Origin: Oscillospiraceae bacterium
GTDB lineage: Bacteria > Bacillota > Clostridia > Oscillospirales > Oscillospiraceae
Length of the DNA stretch: 64,000 nucleotides
Reading direction: 5' to 3'
NCBI GenBank assembly: GCA_902798545.1
Contig: CADBWQ010000006.1
Location: 1-64,000 of the forward strand
Under the pieces are notes generated by a model. It was not told the DNA's origin. It searched no databases and saw only the letters and a program-made list of their open reading frames with translations. Each line of letters begins with the position of its first letter. Position 1 is the stretch's first letter. Below are positions 51,518 through 64,000 of the stretch, one piece after another. The position numbers and the translations under genes are program-made.

Positions 51518-52102
51518 TTATTTTCCCTTCGCCTTCTTCACCAATTCTTTCCCCGCGTTCCAGCCCTGGCCGACCTTCTCGCCGACAACATAATAACCGT
51601 TGCGGAACTGGTCGAAGATCAACGCCTGGATTTTCCCCGGCTCCACTTTCCCATCATCACCGATCACTCTTTCTTCCACACTGGCGTTGACGATCTTCCC
51701 GACCATGGCGTATACATGTTCGGTGTCGATCACATCGACCAGCTCGCAGTCCAAACTGACCGGAAACTCCGCAATCACCGGTGCATTCACAAATTCGCTC
51801 TTCGTCTCGTGCAAGCCGGACTTTGCGAACTTATCCTCCATCTGGTTTCCACTGGCGATTCCAATGAAATCCGCCTCAGCCATGTGCGCTAAATCCGCCG
51901 TTGCAACCGTGAACGCCTTTGTGGCGAGAATATTCTTCATCGTTTTGTGTTCCGGGTCGACAAACAGGGCGATTTTGTCCATATCCGTGATCTGCGCCCA
52001 AGCGGCCGTCATGGCATTCGGTTTTCCATTTTCGTCATATGCCGCGACCACTACCACCGGCATCGGGAACAGCGCCGGCATGCTTCCAAGGTTTTTCTTC
52101 AT
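51518..52102 (-). CDS. Flavin reductase family protein (FMN-binding split barrel)
   Basis: 194 residues of the flavoredoxin-like group. PMPVVVVAAYDENGKPNAMT then AAWAQITD, ALFVDPEHKTMKNILATKAF and the ALIFDQFRNGYYVVGE block are typical. It binds FMN and reduces flavin or small substrates. AAGGAAAG precedes the ATG. It is single and unrelated to the neighbouring restriction genes. Confidence 0.9.
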   Translation of the reverse strand: MKKNLGSMPALFPMPVVVVAAYDENGKPNAMTAAWAQITDMDKIALFVDPEHKTMKNILATKAFTVATADLAHMAEADFIGIASGNQMEDKFAKSGLHETKSEFVNAPVIAEFPVSLDCELVDVIDTEHVYAMVGKIVNASVEERVIGDDGKVEPGKIQALIFDQFRNGYYVVGEKVGQGWNAGKELVKKAKGK

Positions 52103-52147
52103 TTCGTCTTTCCTTTCATAAATTTAGATTCACTTCGAATACGGAAT

Positions 52148-54490
52148 CTAATTCTTATATCCGAAATGCTCCCGGACTTTTTTATGAGTGGTCTGATCTG
52201 ACAGCTGATACGCAACCAACGGTATGGATGTCATGCCCTTTTCCCAATAGCCGTCCTCCAGATTTTCAACCGCACTCTTCCAATCTACTCTGATAAAAAT
52301 CTCATCCGGGTTCAGTTGGAAGTTTCGCTCCTGCCCCTGCCACGGCGCATCTGCAACAGGAGTTTCCACGCCATTTACCGTAACAATAAACTCCGTAATA
52401 GGAACCGCAGCGGCAGTACATACGCCGATTCCGACGAATCCGCAACCCGCTATATGGCAATAGACGATATCACCTTCCTGGACATTTGACAACATCCGTC
52501 CGGTTCCCTTGTTTCTGGATGAAAGGAAGCCATACTGCAAAGCATCTGTCCAGCTTCTTTTGTAATACTCTACCGTAAACTCACGGGATTTCTCAGGCTT
52601 AAAGAAACTCTTCTCCTGTTCCTCCGGCCACCCGCCCGCAATCTCCTTGATCATATTCGGATCCCAGATATCTGCTGCCATCTGCAGATAACTATTGGCG
52701 CGTTCCGCTATGCTTTCTTTTGTAAACTTCGGAATAGGCTGGAACCCGTATTCTTTTGCGACATTCAGAAAGTGTGGATTGCACTTATACGCCGTATCAT
52801 ACAGAGCCTGTGCAAGGACATTATCCCCAGAATACTTCACAACTTTGTCCTGATACTTCATATCCTGATAGGCGCGGTTCTTATCGCGTGTCAGGATCAG
52901 CAGATTCCCTATCATCTGTCTGCTTGCCTGAAAATCAGCGACATCCGCGAAATCTTCACTGTAGCTGTCGAAGTCGTTCGGGAGAATATGCTCGATATCG
53001 TATGTGTTTCCCTTCCGCTCCCGATCCACGTAAATATCAAACTGAGAAGGATTCCCCATCCTGACATTCACATAGGAAGTGAAGCGCGCCAGGATGTGCA
53101 GCATATACCTGCCGGAGAACTGATTCAGGCTGAACTGGGTAATGGCATCAATGCTGACATCCATCCGGCGCAGTGCCCTGACCAGCACCATGCCGACAGT
53201 TCTGCAATCCTGATCCCGGATATCCTTCATCACACGAAACAGAGAATACTTATTCGTATTCCAGTTGACCTTCTTGAAATTAAAGATGCGGACAGAAGCA
53301 AAGATATCGACAAACTTCGACACCATCTGAATCTTGCGTTTCACATCTTCATCAGAATCATCGCTGCGCACTGCGGAGATGATCAGCAAGGTCTGATAAT
53401 TCAGATCCCGGTCAGCATTATAGAAAACTTCTTCAAAGCCGGTGGTCAAATGGGAACCGTATTCCTTGAGCTTCAAATAAAGATCCGTCACCCTGGACAT
53501 CTCAGTCATGACCAGGGCTTTATAATCGGTGGACTTATTGAGGCCCATCTTGGATTTGGCATTGCTGCGTACCCAGGTATGAAACTTCTCGCCCAGCAGT
53601 TCAAAGTCCTCATCATTGGCACCGCGCTTACCTTCACGGAGCGTGTCCGCATAGTTGGCACGGAGCCAGGTGGAGATGAACTCCACATCCTCGGTATTCA
53701 CAGAACCGCTCGTATCATAGGAAGAAGCGCTCTTGATCCGATTGATGTTATCCTGCCACCTGTGATTGACTTCATAACGGTCCGCCTCAACAATCTGCTG
53801 CATGATGTAAGCCTTCATCATCTCAGCACTGTTCAGGCTCAAACCACGGTCATTCATGGTCAGAAAGATCGTATGGGCTTCATCCTCAGACGGGGTATCC
53901 AGTTCCAGAAGCAGAACTTTTTCTATCAGCCAGTAGATAAAATACTCAAGGGCTTCCCCTTTGAGCTCATCCGGGAACAGATCCGCAATATCCTTATACC
54001 GATCCATCATATTCCGGGCGCTCTCGTTGTCCGGCTGGTAGGTCAGATCATTGTTGATCAGAGCGTCCAGACAGTCATGGCGATCATCGACATCCACATT
54101 ATAGCTCTTCTTCCCGAAATGGACATGATAGATCATATTGCCAAAGTCAACGGTATTAAACCCAAGCTTTGCCTGATCGTTTTGCAGGTTATTGAGATAA
54201 ATCAGGAGAAGGGTCAGTGATGTCAGGCGCTGCTGGCCATCAATGATCTTAATCGGGGATCCGCCGGTGCAGATGATACAGCCCATATAGTAAAAGCCAT
54301 AATTCTCGACATCCTGGGGCGTATCATGATTATTCGGATCATAATACTCCAGAAAGGTATCAGTGAAGTCAGAAATCATCTGCTCAATCTGTTTCCGGCC
54401 CCAGCGGTACTCGCGCTGGAAAACATCGACAGTATAGCGCCGATTCGACAGAATCTTTGTCAGGGTATCGGTTTTATCGATCTTGTTCAT
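52148..54490 (-). CDS. DUF262/DUF1524 (GmrSD-like) protein with extra C-terminal domain
   Basis: 780 residues. The N-terminal DUF262 ParB-like NTPase domain has FQREYRWGRKQIEQMISDF and the IIDGQQRLTSLTLLL motif. The DUF1524 HNH-type nuclease domain has NTYDIEHILPNDFDSYSED then the NLLILTRDKN block. From about residue 670 a further domain (EGDIVYCHIAGCGFVGIGVC, FIRVDWKSA) resembles PUA/EVE-like readers. GmrSD proteins cleave modified phage DNA. Here the gene is the fourth of a type I restriction operon, 31 bp after hsdS, so it probably broadens defence to modified DNA. Confidence 0.88.
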   Translation of the reverse strand: MNKIDKTDTLTKILSNRRYTVDVFQREYRWGRKQIEQMISDFTDTFLEYYDPNNHDTPQDVENYGFYYMGCIICTGGSPIKIIDGQQRLTSLTLLLIYLNNLQNDQAKLGFNTVDFGNMIYHVHFGKKSYNVDVDDRHDCLDALINNDLTYQPDNESARNMMDRYKDIADLFPDELKGEALEYFIYWLIEKVLLLELDTPSEDEAHTIFLTMNDRGLSLNSAEMMKAYIMQQIVEADRYEVNHRWQDNINRIKSASSYDTSGSVNTEDVEFISTWLRANYADTLREGKRGANDEDFELLGEKFHTWVRSNAKSKMGLNKSTDYKALVMTEMSRVTDLYLKLKEYGSHLTTGFEEVFYNADRDLNYQTLLIISAVRSDDSDEDVKRKIQMVSKFVDIFASVRIFNFKKVNWNTNKYSLFRVMKDIRDQDCRTVGMVLVRALRRMDVSIDAITQFSLNQFSGRYMLHILARFTSYVNVRMGNPSQFDIYVDRERKGNTYDIEHILPNDFDSYSEDFADVADFQASRQMIGNLLILTRDKNRAYQDMKYQDKVVKYSGDNVLAQALYDTAYKCNPHFLNVAKEYGFQPIPKFTKESIAERANSYLQMAADIWDPNMIKEIAGGWPEEQEKSFFKPEKSREFTVEYYKRSWTDALQYGFLSSRNKGTGRMLSNVQEGDIVYCHIAGCGFVGIGVCTAAAVPITEFIVTVNGVETPVADAPWQGQERNFQLNPDEIFIRVDWKSAVENLEDGYWEKGMTSIPLVAYQLSDQTTHKKVREHFGYKN

Positions 54491-54521
54491 ACTATAAAAG
54501 CCTCAGCAAGGATATTTTTCT

Positions 54522-60131
<5,610 letters not shown>

Positions 60132-60171
60132 GATAACCACACCGCCTTCAGCCAATAATAATTCAAGATAT

Positions 60172-60200
60172 AGTATACCAAAAATCCTGTGCTTCTTCAA
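60172..60200 (-). promoter_or_regulatory. Promoter of the type I restriction operon
   Basis: Minus strand TTGAAG (60200-60195), 17-base spacer and TATACT (60177-60172), about 40 bases upstream of the hsdR ATG. Confidence 0.65.
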
Positions 60201-60212
60201 CAGCTCAATCAC

Positions 60213-60240
60213 TTAAAACCGGCCATATTTCAGGCCGGTT
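60213..60240 (-). terminator. Terminator upstream of the restriction operon
   Basis: AACCGGCC and GGCCGGTT pair over 8 bp with an 8-base loop, followed by TTTTA on the minus strand. It separates the 212-residue gene from hsdR. Confidence 0.75.
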
Positions 60241-60253
60241 CTCGTTTTTATTC

Positions 60254-60892
60254 CTACCTATTCCATTCAAAACCAAAAAGCCTGCAAAGCTCTCCATAGT
60301 TCCAAGGGTACACATTATCGCCTGCATATTCCCTGGTTTTCCTATCGTCATACGTTAGCTTCAGGCTCCACTGGGTGCCGTCAAGAATTTGTATTCCATA
60401 TCGTCCCGGGTTGTAGTCCTTCCGCCACTCCTCCAGATGCATGTCTCGCACGTATTCCAGCAATTCTTTTCTGGTTTCCACTTCCGGATCATCCAGTTCG
60501 CTCAGGACCATGACGGTATCCCGCTTCAGTGTATCCCCATCTACCTCAATCGCATACTTCTCCCAGCCGCCGTAAAAGCCTCCGATTTCAAGCTCCAACC
60601 GCCTCAGCTGAGGTAATCGTTCCAGGAACGCCCTGGCGCGTTTTTCCTCTTTTGTCTCTTTGTACTCTCCGCCGGCATCAGCAAGAGCCTTTTTCGCCAT
60701 CTCCAGATACTCTCGGGACCAGTAAATGACTGTACTCTTTGATGGGCAGACCATGTCAGGCTCACTCGCGGGATTCTCGATTTCATCCTTTAGCTTTGTG
60801 ATTGACCGCTTCAGCCGCCGGATTTCCGTCTTTATTTCCTCTACGCTCTTATCTTTCACTTCGTCATAAAATACTCCCGGACTGATCATCAT
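60254..60892 (-). CDS. Unknown protein with N-terminal coiled coil, paired with an ADP-ribosylglycohydrolase
   Basis: 212 residues. Residues 12-42 (VEEIKTEIRRLKRSITKLKD) predict a coiled coil. The middle has STVIYWSREYLEMAKKALAD, ELEIGGFYGGWEKYAIEVDG, and the C-terminus LKLTYDDRKTREYAGDNVYP then WNYGELCRLFGFEW. I do not recognise a family. It starts 6 bp after the glycohydrolase, so the two are co-expressed. Confidence 0.75.
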   Translation of the reverse strand: MMISPGVFYDEVKDKSVEEIKTEIRRLKRSITKLKDEIENPASEPDMVCPSKSTVIYWSREYLEMAKKALADAGGEYKETKEEKRARAFLERLPQLRRLELEIGGFYGGWEKYAIEVDGDTLKRDTVMVLSELDDPEVETRKELLEYVRDMHLEEWRKDYNPGRYGIQILDGTQWSLKLTYDDRKTREYAGDNVYPWNYGELCRLFGFEWNR

Positions 60893-60898
60893 GGCCTG

Positions 60899-61693
60899 TC
60901 ACCTCTCCTTTGCCCTTTCCTGGAAATCCAACACGATCTGCATCAGTACAGGCGGAAGGTACCGCTCCGCTTTAATCTGATACTTCTCCGGCACCCCATA
61001 GTAAGCTTCCGCAATTCCTCCGGCAATGGCCGCGATTGTGTCGCTGTCGCCGCCGATGGAGATACAGTTGCGGATCACATCTTCAAAGTGATCTCCCTCA
61101 AAGAAGCAGACGAGCGCCTGCGGAACCGCAATCTGGCAGATCTCTTTGCCGTGCCCCTGCCACTGTGTCCGGTAGTTATCCACCGTCATGCTGAGATCAT
61201 AATACTCTTCCATTGCCGTCCGGATCTCCGTCTTGGACTTTCCCTTTCTCGCCATGACGATGGCCACGGCAGTTGCTTCCGCGCCCTTCATCCCTTCCGG
61301 ATGGTTGTGTGAGATCCGCGTAACAGCCGCGGAGAGCATCTTTGCTTCCTCCACATCCTTCGCCGCGAATCCGACCGGGCTGATCCGCATGGCCGAGCCG
61401 TTGCCACAGCTGTTGTACGGCTGCGGATTGTCCGAGAACATCCAATGGATGAATCTTGCACCGTAGCCGCAGTTCGGGAACTGCCGCCCGATCCGCTGCA
61501 TGGCAGCGACGGTTTTTTCTCCCAGCGTGCTCCAGTCTCCAGCCGCATCCATCAACGCCTGCGCCACCGCGCAGGTCATAACAGTGTCATCCGTGAACTC
61601 ACAGTTCGGATGAAAGAAGTCAAAGTCCTTGCTCAGATGATTGTTGAATTCAAAGCGACTGCCAACGATATCTCCGATAATAGCTCCGATCAT
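60899..61693 (-). CDS. ADP-ribosylglycohydrolase family protein
   Basis: 264 residues. GAIIGDIVGSRFEFNNH, CEFTDDTVMTCAVAQAL (metal ligands TDDT) and the C-terminal SIGGDSDTIAAIAGGIAEAY are the DraG/ARH signatures. It removes ADP-ribose from proteins or other targets. GGAGG precedes the ATG. Placed beside a restriction operon it may reverse or counter an ADP-ribosylation event, or belong to an unrecognised defence pair with the next gene. Confidence 0.93.
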   Translation of the reverse strand: MIGAIIGDIVGSRFEFNNHLSKDFDFFHPNCEFTDDTVMTCAVAQALMDAAGDWSTLGEKTVAAMQRIGRQFPNCGYGARFIHWMFSDNPQPYNSCGNGSAMRISPVGFAAKDVEEAKMLSAAVTRISHNHPEGMKGAEATAVAIVMARKGKSKTEIRTAMEEYYDLSMTVDNYRTQWQGHGKEICQIAVPQALVCFFEGDHFEDVIRNCISIGGDSDTIAAIAGGIAEAYYGVPEKYQIKAERYLPPVLMQIVLDFQERAKER

Positions 61694-61896
61694 ACTTTAG
61701 CCTCCTTCTCTCTGCCTTCATCTATATTTCCTGTCCATTTTCCTCATAAACGCTTCAAACATGCCCTCATCTTCCGCCAGCTTGATCAGTATACCCTGTT
61801 TCTGCATTTTGTGGTCAACTGCGATTTGACCTTTTCACCGCGTTTTCCCTCTCCCCTGCGGTATTATGATAGCATGCATTCCCCTTGAAATGAAGG

Positions 61897-61938
61897 AAGT
61901 TGAGCCTGAATATCACTCGGATATTTCAAGCTCAACTT
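61897..61938. terminator. Hairpin downstream of the antitoxin region
   Basis: AAGTTGAGC (61897-61905) pairs with GCTCAACTT (61930-61938), with an inner ATATC/GATAT stem. It lies at the end of the minus-strand unit from 62375. Confidence 0.5.
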
Positions 61939-61942
61939 GAAT

Positions 61943-62107
61943 TCAGTCTATCTTTTTTGCCGTCTGCAGCACACTGCGGATCTGGTAGCTCAGAAGCCAC
62001 GCCGCATTGTTGTAGGATGACATGTGATCTTCATTGAACAGTCTTCCATTCACAGGATTTCCATCATCATCCATATAGTTCAGGCCGAGGAGAGAAGTAT
62101 TATACAT
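61943..62107 (-). CDS. Possible small protein or gene remnant, 54 codons
   Basis: The frame from ATG 62107 reads MYNTSLLGLNYMDDDGNPVN, then SSYNNAAWLLSYQIRSVLQT. It has credible amino acid composition but no ribosome site, and I recognise no family. It may be the tail of a lost gene of the antitoxin operon. Confidence 0.3.
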   Translation of the reverse strand: MYNTSLLGLNYMDDDGNPVNGRLFNEDHMSSYNNAAWLLSYQIRSVLQTAKKID

Positions 62108-62204
62108 GTTTCAGCAATATCGGGAGAATTTGCGACGTTCCATTTTCACGTTGTTCATTGCTATCCTTTTCTGATGTTTTCCGTGAGAGTCTCAATGCTG
62201 TAGC

Positions 62205-62375
62205 TCATGCCTTTACTCCTTCGGACATCTGAAGGACTCTCATTATATACTCAGCTTGTGTTATCTTTCCTTCCGCCAGCAACATGCAAAGATCTATCGT
62301 TTCCGGATCAATCTCGTATCCTTCAATTACAGATGAAGCAACCGCTTCTTTCACGGCAATTTCGTTACTGCTCAC
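62205..62375 (-). CDS. VbhA-like antitoxin of a Fic-type system
   Basis: 56 residues from GTG 62375, which has AGGAGGTG five bases upstream. EAVASSVIEGYEIDPETIDL contains the SxxxEG inhibition motif that blocks ATP binding in Fic AMP-transferases. The rest is a short three-helix fold (LLAEGKITQAEYIMRVLQ). No Fic protein (HPFxxGNGR) follows. A short overlapping frame from ATG 62216, MSYSIETLTENIRKG then stop, may be the broken start of the partner. Confidence 0.8.
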   Translation of the reverse strand: MSSNEIAVKEAVASSVIEGYEIDPETIDLCMLLAEGKITQAEYIMRVLQMSEGVKA

Positions 62376-62428
62376 AAATGCACCTCCTGATTCTCTTGTT
62401 GTCAAGGATGGTGGTCTCAATTATACTT

Positions 62429-62457
62429 ATTATAACTCATCTATGTAAAAATGACAA
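62429..62457 (-). promoter_or_regulatory. Promoter of the VbhA-like antitoxin
   Basis: Minus strand TTGTCA (62457-62452), 17-base spacer and TATAAT (62434-62429). Transcription from here supports the downstream GTG as start, since the frame's first ATG would lie at the transcript end. Confidence 0.75.
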
Positions 62458-62476
62458 TGAACAACGATATAGGCGG

Positions 62477-63625
62477 TTATGTTTCTGGCACCTTGATTTT
62501 CTCGATCTCCGTCCGCAGCTCCTCCAGTGTTCTATGCCCATACACACCATTGGTGATATCATTTCCGAAGCTGTGCCCCAGCATGCGTTTCCGGTCGGCT
62601 TCCCGCACGCCGTAGCTCTCGCAGAGCCGGCTGAAGGTGTGGCGGCAGGAGTGCGGCGTTCTCTCTGGAAGTCCCAGCTTCTGGAGCGTGTTCTTCATAT
62701 CCCGTCGGAACTGGGAAACGCTCTTGCCGCCAAAGAACACCGGCCTCTCTCCTTCTATCATACTCTCCACCAGAGGCCGGATTGCGGAATGGATCGGAAC
62801 CGTCCTGTTTCGTCCTGATTCCGTCTTGATCCCACCTTTGAAGTACCCTTTCTCCGGGTTCACTTCAAAATCTTTCTGCACATAGGCGCTGACGCGGAAG
62901 CCGGAATAGCACATGACCAGAATCATCTTCACAACCGGGTCCTCCCTTTTGCTCCAGAGCACCTTCAACTCCTCATCCGTGAACGGTTCATAATGGACCT
63001 CCGGCTTTGTCTTCGGCATGACAACATACCGGCCGAAGTCCTTTCTACACAACTCTCTTGGAACAGCATATCCATACAGATTCTTAATCAGGCCGACCAC
63101 GTTGCGTACCGTGGATCGGCTGTATTGTTTCCCGATCCTGTTGACCCGATCCTGCCACTCCTGGATCGTCACGTCATCCAACAGCCGACTGTGATAGGGG
63201 CGTAAAAGTTCAAACGCCGCCTCGGTTGCCGTCCGGGACTCCTCTGATAGTTGTTTCGCTGCGTTTTCCCCATATTTCCAGTCCAGATAAAGCTCATAGA
63301 CCTCGGCAACGGCGCTGCCATGCCTTCTATTATTCATCCGGCTGTAGTCTTTTATGATCCTTTTGCAGAGTTCCTCCGGATTGTTGCCCGTGACTTCTGG
63401 CCTCGTACTCCTGTAGATCTCATCCTCCAGTCCCGGGTAATAAACACCGGCATGCCACGCTGTCAAAACCGCAAAACCGATGAACCAATCTGATACATAA
63501 CAGAGCGCCGGCGGACGCATTGCATTCTTCTCGGGCAAATGAACAGCATAGGGCTTTGATCTTCCCGCGCCGAGGAACCGAATTGAACCATATCCGTGTG
63601 GCAATCTTGGAAACATACGTCTCAT
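62477..63625 (-). CDS. Tyrosine recombinase/integrase
   Basis: 382 residues. An N-terminal arm-binding-like part (PHGYGSIRFLGAGRSKPYAV) and a SAM-like core domain (about 95-200) precede the catalytic domain. The active-site residues are Arg in MCYSGFR, Lys in GIKTESGR, HSCRHTF, the LGHS histidine and Tyr in GVYGHRT. GGGGG lies upstream of the ATG. Pieces of a close relative occur at 49.3 and 51.1 kb. It probably belongs to an integrated element, but no att sites are visible. Confidence 0.93.
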   Translation of the reverse strand: MRRMFPRLPHGYGSIRFLGAGRSKPYAVHLPEKNAMRPPALCYVSDWFIGFAVLTAWHAGVYYPGLEDEIYRSTRPEVTGNNPEELCKRIIKDYSRMNNRRHGSAVAEVYELYLDWKYGENAAKQLSEESRTATEAAFELLRPYHSRLLDDVTIQEWQDRVNRIGKQYSRSTVRNVVGLIKNLYGYAVPRELCRKDFGRYVVMPKTKPEVHYEPFTDEELKVLWSKREDPVVKMILVMCYSGFRVSAYVQKDFEVNPEKGYFKGGIKTESGRNRTVPIHSAIRPLVESMIEGERPVFFGGKSVSQFRRDMKNTLQKLGLPERTPHSCRHTFSRLCESYGVREADRKRMLGHSFGNDITNGVYGHRTLEELRTEIEKIKVPET

Positions 63626-63763
63626 GTTGAATCCCCCTTGAAACCGAAATATTGAACCTTACGGTCACATTTCTTTCAAGTATAAGTCAAGGGATTCCTG
63701 GTTTCCTGTGAGTCTGTTCTATTTTTCCGTCACTAATTCATGAAAATAAGCTGGAGATCGTAG

Positions 63764-64000
63764 AAAAACATAGCCTCTATTGCTTTTGCTCTGGTAATGA
63801 GCATGGGAATCAGCTCCGCATTTGCGGCAAGCATCACAATTACCCACGGCGACAATTATGAAAGTGGTGGCGGCTCAGCTCGTGTGTACAATGCATACAA
63901 GGTATTTGATGCGAGCTACACTACTCTCTCAGGTGCGAACGATGCAGATGATGTAGATGATTTCACCTACACCCCGGATGACGCAGCTGTTTCCTACAGC
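63764..64000 (+). pseudogene. Pilin-like secreted protein with lost start codon (cut by window edge)
   Basis: From 63764 the plus frame reads KNIASIAFALVMSMGISSAF, AASITITHGDNYESGGG, then a SpaA-like pilin N-terminus with YKVFDASYTTLS. In front stands GGAGATCG followed by TAG where ATG is expected: one missing T (between 63762 and 63763) turns ATG into AG and leaves an amber stop in frame. The only later ATG (63797) would remove most of the signal peptide. It could be a true null allele, an OFF state or a sequence error. Confidence 0.65.

Noticed and set aside
63797-64000. Start of the pilin-like gene at the internal ATG 63797
   Set aside because: No ribosome site, and only about ten residues of the signal peptide would remain.

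Overview
The window looks like a chromosomal segment of a gut-type Clostridia bacterium (Bacillota, moderately GC-rich). The main clues are Shine-Dalgarno sites of the AGGAGG kind, a class B sortase, a pilin-like gene, acetate kinase, an HPr-like protein, consensus sigma-A promoters, and Clostridia-type families such as DUF6320, the stand-alone E2-like acyltransferase and VbhA-like antitoxins. No species is assigned.

Left part (1 to about 24.3 kb) is housekeeping, nearly all on the minus strand. It holds a his operon (hisD-hisC-hisB-hisH-hisA-hisF-hisIE-PHP phosphatase, then an RlmD-type methyltransferase) with its own consensus promoter and terminator but no hisG or hisZ. Next come a DUF1015 protein, sortase B, upp, tsaE-tsaB, two cyclic-nucleotide-binding-domain proteins, a complete branched-chain amino acid ABC transporter, tmcAL, ackA (plus strand), dut, an alpha/beta hydrolase, nagB with a long structured leader, and an initiator tRNA with a very strong promoter.

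Middle part (24.3 to about 45 kb): an AAA ATPase with a DUF2075 remnant behind it, a ferredoxin-type aldo/keto reductase, and a likely four-gene operon (acyltransferase-like, DUF6320 membrane protein, esterase, secreted transglutaminase-like protein) just downstream of ssrA. The trans-translation pair ssrA and smpB flanks a cyclophilin. A GDP-L-fucose operon (gmd, fcl, manC, manA, phosphohexomutase) is followed by an AraC regulator with a secreted protein, an E2-like protein, an HPr-like protein without the PTS histidine, and small secreted proteins.

Right part (45 to 64 kb) is accessory and partly decayed. It has an Rpn-type nuclease, three copies of a palindromic REP-like repeat beside the tail of a RAYT-like transposase, four toxin-antitoxin loci in different states (intact RelBE, a HigBA whose toxin is reduced to 43 codons, intact VapBC with a second PIN-domain tail, intact Phd/ParE), a diadenylate-cyclase-like protein, two fragments of a tyrosine integrase whose intact relative lies at 62.5-63.6 kb, a type I restriction-modification operon with a DUF262/DUF1524 protein as fourth gene, an ADP-ribosylglycohydrolase with an unknown partner, an orphan Fic-type antitoxin, the integrase, and a pilin-like gene whose start codon seems destroyed by one missing base. 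The most promising objects for new biology are the DUF262 protein with a reader-like C-terminus in the restriction operon, the solitary diadenylate-cyclase-like protein, the nagB leader RNA and the HPr-like protein.
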